11,851 nt of DNA from Lachnospiraceae bacterium (GTDB lineage Bacteria > Bacillota > Clostridia > Lachnospirales > Lachnospiraceae): NCBI GenBank assembly GCA_009774345.1, contig VSNR01000057.1, positions 11,517-23,367 on the forward strand, read 5' to 3'. Positions 7,723-11,851 of this stretch are shown here, in pieces. How positions within the stretch are numbered: the stretch's first letter is position 1; each line of letters starts with the position of its first letter. The translations under genes were made by a program, and so were the position numbers. The notes beneath the pieces are model-generated. The model was not told the DNA's origin, did no database searches, and saw only the letters and a program-made list of their open reading frames with translations.

Positions 7723-9477
7723 TTACATGATGGTTTTTTCTGCTACTTTGCGTGGCATTTCCTTACCGCTGTCCAGAATCATATCTGTGAGGGGATTGCC
7801 CGGCGGGACAATCGGCATGACGTTGGCTTCCCTGTCTATGATAAATTCAATGACTGTCGGCGCTTTTGTGTTTTTCCGTGCGCTCTCAAAAGCTGCTTTT
7901 ATATCCTCCGCCTTTGTGACACGGATTCCCTTCGCCCCGTAACTCTCCGCAAGCCTGATAAAATCCGGCGTGTATTGCGGACAGTCCCGGTCTGGCCTGT
8001 TGCAGCCGGTTTCGCAGCTTCTGCGGTAACGCATACAGGTACTGGAATATCTCCTGTTGTAAAACATTTCCTGCCACTGCCGCACGTTCCCCAGATACCC
8101 GTTATTCAATATGCAAATCACGATTGGCAGCTCGTAAACGACAGCGGTTGCCATCTCCTGAAGATTCATCTGCATACCGCCGTCACCGGAAATCACAACC
8201 ACATCTTTGTGCGGATTGCCAAGCTTTGCCCCAATTGCCGCAGGCAGTCCATACCCCATTGTCCCCAATCCGCCCGATGTCAGCATCTGCCTGTTCTCAT
8301 CCAGCGCAAGAAACTGTGCTGCCCACAACTGGTTCTGTCCCACATCCGTCGCAATCACAGCGTCCGTAAATGTTTCATTCACAGCCTCAATCACCCTCTG
8401 CGGCGTCAGGCCAGATTTTCCCATATCAATCTTATATTCCTTTTTCCAGCGGTTAATTTCATCTACCCATTTGGAAACAGAAAGCGGATGCGCCTTTTCA
8501 AGCAAGGAACAAAGCGCCATCCTTGCATCTGCCACGACAGGGACATCTGCTGGAATATTCCGTGAGATATTTGCGGCATCAATATCAATGTGGACAATCT
8601 TCGCCCCTGCCGCAAACTCCTCGGTTTTTCCCGTTATGCGGTCATTGAACCGTGTCCCGATGGAAAACAGGAGATCACAGTTGCTGACTGCCCAGTTGGC
8701 AGCGTAACTTCCATGAATCCCTAAATTGCCGACGTACAGGCTGTGCGTTGTGGGGATTGCCCCTTTTCCCATAATAGTCGTAACCACAGGCACGCCTGTC
8801 AGCTCTGCAAGCCGTGTCATTTCTTTATTTGCATGGGCAATATTCACGCCGCCGCCAATCAAAAACACGGGCTTTTGTGCATGGTTCAAAAGCTCCGCCG
8901 CTTGGTTGATCTGCCCCATATACACCGTGCAGTCCCCGATTCCCAGCTCTTTGGGGTAGGCGTCACTGCCGTAAGCTTGCTGAATGTCTTTGGGCAGATC
9001 GACCACCACGACCCCCGGCCTGCCCGTCCTTGCAAGGATAAACGCCTTTTTGATTGTTTCCGCCAGCGCCTCTCTTCTTTGTACCATCACTGCATATTTG
9101 CAGATGCTTTGTGTAATCCTGACAATATCGACTTCCTGAAAGGCATTCTTTCCAATCAGGTTCGTAGGCACCTGTCCTGTAAAACATACCAGCGGAACAC
9201 TGTCATAATTCGCTGTTGCAATTCCGGTCACAAGGTTTGCCGCCCCCGGTCCGCTGGTCACAAGGCAGACGCCAACCTTCCCCGTGGAGCGGGCATAACC
9301 ATCTGCCGCATGAATCAGGCCCTGCTCATGGCGGGGCAGAATCACCTCGATCTCTTTATCCCCATACAAGGCATCAAAAAGGTCTATCGCCTGCCCGCCC
9401 GGATAGGCAAACAGCACATCCACCTTTTCATTTTTTAATGCTTTTACAAATAAATCCGCACCCGTAATCTCCTTCAT
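7723..9477 (-). CDS. ilvB: Acetolactate synthase, catalytic (large) subunit, biosynthetic type
   Basis: A 584-residue ThDP-dependent enzyme that condenses two pyruvates to 2-acetolactate (or pyruvate with 2-ketobutyrate), the first shared step of branched-chain amino acid synthesis. The N-terminal PYR domain has the catalytic glutamate E51 in PRHEQG. The middle domain has GTRFNDRITGK, typical of the FAD-containing anabolic form rather than catabolic AlsS. The C-terminal PP domain has the ThDP/Mg motif GDGG (431-434) ending in NN (458-459), and NVMPIVPPG closes the protein. An insertion near 478-500 carries C481, C488, C492 and C499. The ATG at 9477 is chosen because GGAGG lies 5 bases upstream; an in-frame ATG at 9513 falls in the operator-like repeat. 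No ilvN small subunit or other ilv gene is nearby. The gene lies 81 bp after tetR and is probably under its control. Confidence 0.92.
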   Translation of the reverse strand: MKEITGADLFVKALKNEKVDVLFAYPGGQAIDLFDALYGDKEIEVILPRHEQGLIHAADGYARSTGKVGVCLVTSGPGAANLVTGIATANYDSVPLVCFTGQVPTNLIGKNAFQEVDIVRITQSICKYAVMVQRREALAETIKKAFILARTGRPGVVVVDLPKDIQQAYGSDAYPKELGIGDCTVYMGQINQAAELLNHAQKPVFLIGGGVNIAHANKEMTRLAELTGVPVVTTIMGKGAIPTTHSLYVGNLGIHGSYAANWAVSNCDLLFSIGTRFNDRITGKTEEFAAGAKIVHIDIDAANISRNIPADVPVVADARMALCSLLEKAHPLSVSKWVDEINRWKKEYKIDMGKSGLTPQRVIEAVNETFTDAVIATDVGQNQLWAAQFLALDENRQMLTSGGLGTMGYGLPAAIGAKLGNPHKDVVVISGDGGMQMNLQEMATAVVYELPIVICILNNGYLGNVRQWQEMFYNRRYSSTCMRYRRSCETGCNRPDRDCPQYTPDFIRLAESYGAKGIRVTKAEDIKAAFESARKNTKAPTVIEFIIDREANVMPIVPPGNPLTDMILDSGKEMPRKVAEKTIM

Positions 9478-9499
9478 AACTTCCTCCTTTTTTGATAGT

Positions 9500-9514
9500 G
9501 CATGTGCTTGCATG
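9500..9514 (-). promoter_or_regulatory. Putative TetR operator in front of the acetolactate synthase gene
   Basis: CATGCAAGCACATGC (minus strand) matches the motif at the tetR promoter in 14 of 15 bases. It sits within TGCATGCAAGCACATGCA (9516-9499), whose ends TGCATG and CATGCA are a perfect inverted repeat with a 6-bp spacer. It ends 22 bp before the synthase ATG. Confidence 0.65.
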
Positions 9515-9531
9515 CATCAAGTCTGTTTTTT

Positions 9532-9555
9532 AGGCACTGCCTTTTGACAGCGCCC
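9532..9555 (-). other. Stem-loop between tetR and the acetolactate synthase gene
   Basis: GGGCGCTGTC and GGCAGTGCCT can pair as a 10-bp stem with three G-U pairs around an AAAA loop, starting 3 bases after the tetR stop. On the minus strand it is followed by A residues, not T, so it is not an ordinary intrinsic terminator. It could affect RNA stability or processing between the two genes. Confidence 0.4.
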
Positions 9556-9558
9556 ATA

Positions 9559-10134
9559 TTACTGTTTGATTCCTTTGACAAATGCCTGCACACTTTCCTT
9601 TATGTACGCCTCTTTATCTACCTCTGTCAGCTCTTTTCCAAAAGATGCGTTCAGAAAGGTATAGCCAAACGTTGCTGAAAATACCGTCATCGCAAGTGCG
9701 CCAAAATCCCTCTTTGGTATTTTCCCCTTCTCACACATTTGGGTCAAATAATCTGTAAATGATTCCAGAAAAGCCTGCGGGACTTTCATAATCAGCTGTT
9801 TCGTGTCCTCATAGAGCTGCGGTGCTCTCAAACCGATGGACAGATTGACAAAATCCGGCGTCATTCTGTCCATGTATGCCCGCATAAACATCTCTAGATC
9901 CGCTTCTAGTTCCCACACTACATTTTCAAAAATCTCCGGCACGACATTCGCCCGCCAGCCTGACTGGTTTGCCCCCTGTATCACAATATCCTTCTTGCTC
10001 TCAAACTTACGAAACAGCGTACACTCATTTACGCCCGCCAGTCTCGCAATCTCTTTTGTGGTGGTTGCGACATACCCCTTATCCCGTACTAATATCATGG
10101 CTGCGTCTATAATTTTCTGGCTTGTTTCATCCAA
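9559..10134 (-). CDS. TetR-family transcription repressor
   Basis: A 191-residue protein of the usual family length. The N-terminal domain reads SQKIIDAAMILVRDKGYVAT, then TTKEIARLAGVNECTLFRKF with the recognition helix GVNECTLFRKFESKKDI. The rest (about 55-191) is the all-helical ligand and dimer domain, ending in EAYIKESVQAFVKGIKQ, with no identifiable ligand type. I choose a TTG start at 10134: it lies 7 bases after AGGGGGAG and gives the standard TetR opening DETSQKIIDAA. In-frame codons farther upstream run through the -10 and operator and lack a ribosome site. The gene has a strong promoter with an operator-like repeat at its start site, and the acetolactate synthase follows 81 bp downstream with a second copy, so it probably represses itself and the synthase. 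Confidence 0.88.
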   Translation of the reverse strand: MDETSQKIIDAAMILVRDKGYVATTTKEIARLAGVNECTLFRKFESKKDIVIQGANQSGWRANVVPEIFENVVWELEADLEMFMRAYMDRMTPDFVNLSIGLRAPQLYEDTKQLIMKVPQAFLESFTDYLTQMCEKGKIPKRDFGALAMTVFSATFGYTFLNASFGKELTEVDKEAYIKESVQAFVKGIKQ

Positions 10135-10166
10135 AGCCTGACTCCCCCTTTTTCTGTATCTTTTCT

Positions 10167-10181
10167 CATGCAAGTACATGC
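10167..10181 (-). promoter_or_regulatory. Putative TetR operator at the tetR promoter
   Basis: CATGCAAGTACATGC (read on the plus strand) lies 4 bp after the -10 of tetR and covers the predicted transcription start. Its core GCAAGTACATGC is a palindrome with two mismatched positions. The same 15-mer with one change stands before the synthase gene, in the opposite orientation. Confidence 0.7.
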
Positions 10182-10185
10182 TTAC

Positions 10186-10214
10186 ATCATAACAGACCGT
10201 ATGGTGAAAGTCAA
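10186..10214 (-). promoter_or_regulatory. Sigma-A promoter of tetR
   Basis: On the minus strand TTGACT (10214-10209), a 17-bp spacer and TATGAT (10191-10186) form a near-consensus promoter. It places the transcript start near 10179, inside the operator-like repeat, and rules out translation starts upstream of about 10180. Confidence 0.8.
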
Positions 10215-10239
10215 GGTAGTGATACAATTATTGACACAC

Positions 10240-10359
10240 TTATGCCTTTTTCTTACGATTCCTCTGTATCACAGCACTCTTAAACGCCTTCATCATAGCT
10301 GGTGAAAGTTCTTCGCAATCCTCATCAAATACGAATGTCACCTTTTCTTCTATTTCGTT
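10240..10359 (-). pseudogene. Orphan C-terminal tail of an unidentified gene
   Basis: Thirty-nine sense codons and a TAA read NEIEEKVTFVFDEDCEEL, then SPAMMKAFKSAVIQRNRKKK and a final A. This has protein-like character (an amphipathic strand, an acidic turn, a helix, a basic tail) but no start codon with a ribosome site, and an in-frame TAG stands directly upstream (10362-10360). It overlaps the end of the TOPRIM frame by 35 bp in another frame. I read it as the last part of a gene whose body was lost when the junction with the TOPRIM gene formed. I do not recognise the family. It could also be a chance open stretch. Confidence 0.4.
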
Positions 10360-10714
10360 CTACGATTATGTTTGCACATTTAGAATCAATATGATCTTCA
10401 AAATACTGAATTTCCTCCACATTCGCTTCTATAATATCCGTATCTGGAATGTATACACCATCCATATCAACAATATGAATAATCTTTATAAAATCATCCT
10501 GATTATATCGATACCTGCTCTTAACGCCTTCAATCTGTTCATTTATTTTTTTCAATATATTGTCACTTGAAACATAATCTTTCAATGTAATATCACCCTG
10601 TACAACAATAAACTGCACTTCATTACTGGAAAAGTACTCTTTCATAATCGTTCCAAGTGCTGCTTCATCACTTGGTCCCTCTACTATGAATACAACAACT
10701 TTCTTTTCACTCAT
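10325..10714 (-). pseudogene. TOPRIM-like protein, C-terminally truncated
   Basis: The 129 visible residues begin VVVFIVEGPSDEAAL and contain IIHIVDMDG. E12 and D83/D85 sit where TOPRIM domains (OLD nucleases, topoisomerases, DnaG) carry their metal-binding E and DxD residues. From memory, relatives paired with AAA ATPases in Firmicutes are about twice as long, and a conserved RNKRK-like stretch lies mid-protein. Here that stretch (ERNRRK, 119-124) is followed by five residues and a stop. The ATG at 10714 overlaps the ATPase stop by 8 bp (coupled translation); the longer TTG frame from 10753 lacks a ribosome site and lies inside the ATPase gene. Together the two genes resemble ATPase plus TOPRIM anti-phage pairs such as OLD or PARIS, but I cannot assign a named system. 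The activity is probably lost unless the short form is still used. Confidence 0.6.
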
Positions 10715-11851
10715 GCTGTATCGTTCTACCTGCCTTTCTAAATGCCCGCGCAATCCTCAAACTGTCTGTTTCCTCATAAATTACTTCATCCTGTCCGCCA
10801 AGGGTGAGCCCTCTGATATACGTATCCCTTAAATTATTTGACGCTTTTACATTTTTCATTCGGATATATCTTCTTTCCGGGTTCACAGTAGAAAACATAA
10901 TATTGTCTTTATCAAGCATTTCCAAAGCGCGCAGATTATGTGATGTGAATATTAACTGCCCTTTTGCACTTTTATTAAAAATATCAAGCAATTCCCCAAG
11001 CATATACTCAAAAATACCCGCATCCAATTCATCAACCGCAAGGCAGATGGAAGGATTTCCAAACGCTTGAATCAAAGCATTCAAAATAGAGATAATTTTA
11101 ATAATTCCTTCTGATTCCATTCGGATGGGAATAGGCGGCATATTTTCTCGGACGGAAACAAGCTCTACCCGATAACCGTTTTCTCCAGAATCCGTCAACT
11201 GCATTCCATAATGATAAACATCTATTTTCATCCCCGGAATAATCGTAAACAGAACCATATTAATTTGTTCTACAATCATATCCAGGATTTTTTTTCTTTC
11301 CTCATTTAAAACGACAGGTTCAGTCAGTGGAACAGCAAAATCTCCTTTCATTCCGATTTCTTTCTGTTCAATTTTAAATGCCATAGGAAGTAAAAAGTTT
11401 GCAGAAATCACACCAGAATGTGTATTGCGAATTACAAATAAATCCTTTAATGCAAATTGAAATAATGCCTTGATCACTTCTGAATAATGCCTGAAATGAT
11501 TTTCATAATCTTGGCAAAAAATTTCCCTGCTCCCCTCTCCAAAGATGTAAGAGCAGTTACTCTTCTCGGCAATCTTTCTGGCGACAATCAGATCTGTTTT
11601 ATTTTCTGCATTTGCTTCTACAACTTCATCGAATCTTTTTTTTGGAGCAAACACATTTTCCGACTGCGAACGCCGGTAATCTATAAACACCGTTTTATTA
11701 CTTCTGGAATCGTTTTTATTGATAGCGCAGCTCAATGTTTCCCGAACAATGTTTGCACCATCTCCACTTCTCTGCAAAATAATCTTATAACTTACTTCAT
11801 AGATAATTGTTTCTATAAAAATATTAAAATCAGCTATAATCTCTGCCTGAT
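10707..11851 (-). CDS. AAA/ABC-type ATPase of a defence-like pair (5' end outside window)
   Basis: The frame is open from the right edge through 380 residues to a TGA at 10709, so the N-terminus with Walker A is not visible. The remaining part has the layout of AAA_15/AAA_21 (OLD-like, SMC/RecF-type) ATPases: a beta-rich stretch, helical middle, then GIIKIISILNALIQAF before a Walker B-like ICLAVDELD (about 11050-11025), and a switch histidine in LIFTSHNLRALEML. Note LAVDELD rather than the commoner LLIDEIE. The end overlaps the TOPRIM-like gene by 8 bp. The DNA is clearly richer in A/T than the metabolic genes to the left, which fits a separate origin. In related pairs the ATPase senses phage or gates a TOPRIM nuclease; here that is inference from family and context. 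A TTG at 11777 is not the start because the coding frame continues upstream with sensible residues. Confidence 0.8.
   Translation of the reverse strand, partial: QAEIIADFNIFIETIIYEVSYKIILQRSGDGANIVRETLSCAINKNDSRSNKTVFIDYRRSQSENVFAPKKRFDEVVEANAENKTDLIVARKIAEKSNCSYIFGEGSREIFCQDYENHFRHYSEVIKALFQFALKDLFVIRNTHSGVISANFLLPMAFKIEQKEIGMKGDFAVPLTEPVVLNEERKKILDMIVEQINMVLFTIIPGMKIDVYHYGMQLTDSGENGYRVELVSVRENMPPIPIRMESEGIIKIISILNALIQAFGNPSICLAVDELDAGIFEYMLGELLDIFNKSAKGQLIFTSHNLRALEMLDKDNIMFSTVNPERRYIRMKNVKASNNLRDTYIRGLTLGGQDEVIYEETDSLRIARAFRKAGRTIQHE

Noticed and set aside
9492..9520. Possible promoter TTGATG-17-TATCAA with the operator motif exactly in the spacer, before the synthase gene
   Set aside because: The predicted transcript would begin inside the GGAGG ribosome site, so the leader would be too short; the hexamers are also only 4 of 6 matches.
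9532..9555. Intrinsic terminator between tetR and the synthase gene
   Set aside because: The stem is followed by A, not T, on the transcribed strand, and contains three G-U pairs.
10135..10227. Longer TetR protein starting at 10227
   Set aside because: That stretch contains the -10 and operator, has no ribosome site, and gives an N-terminus unlike TetR proteins; the TTG at 10134 has both a site and a family-like start.
10325..11851. Naming the ATPase/TOPRIM pair as PARIS (AriA/AriB) or Gabija
   Set aside because: The ATPase N-terminus and the effector C-terminus are missing, there is no UvrD helicase, and the visible residues do not allow a family-level match by eye.

Overview
The window looks like chromosome from a gut-type Clostridia, most likely Lachnospiraceae. 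The evidence is strong AGGAGG-type ribosome binding sites, sigma-A promoters, a Cys/His-rich surface protein of the kind common in that family, a Bce-type peptide-resistance transporter, and an acetolactate synthase with an extra cysteine cluster. Every gene I can support lies on the minus strand, so transcription runs from the right edge to the left. Both edges cut a gene.

From the right: (1) 10240-11851 is AT-rich. It holds the C-terminal part of an AAA/ABC-type ATPase, overlapped by a gene for a TOPRIM-like protein that seems to have lost its C-terminal half. The TOPRIM reading frame runs out at a join with a 39-codon tail of some other gene. This looks like the remains of a two-gene ATPase plus TOPRIM nuclease module of anti-phage type. 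(2) 7723-10214 is a TetR regulator followed by a stand-alone acetolactate synthase large subunit. A near-identical 15-bp motif lies just downstream of the -10 of the tetR promoter and again directly before the synthase start, which suggests autoregulation and control of the synthase. (3) 6425-7711 is an XRE-type regulator with a DUF4097-like beta-rich C-terminus and its own promoter and palindrome, followed by a broken CPBP-family membrane protease gene. (4) 4984-6399 is an AraC regulator with a GyrI-like effector domain, followed at 27 bp by an uncharacterised small protein gene. (5) 1944-4907 is a BceA/BceB ABC transporter pair. Upstream is a perfect TTACA-N4-TGTAA inverted repeat matching the BceR binding consensus, but no two-component genes are nearby. 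(6) 1-1921 is the first 600 codons of a large secreted surface protein, with a promoter whose -35 is poor and is preceded by two 13-bp direct repeats of LytTR-site type.

The region reads as a set of small, separately promoted regulator-plus-target units. Two modules show decay: the TOPRIM gene and the CPBP gene. The most interesting points are the shared TetR operator, the BceR-like box without local regulator genes, the LytTR-like repeats, the cysteine cluster in the synthase, and the truncated ATPase/TOPRIM module. No RNA genes, CRISPR arrays or insertion sequences were seen, and no gap between genes exceeds 300 bases.
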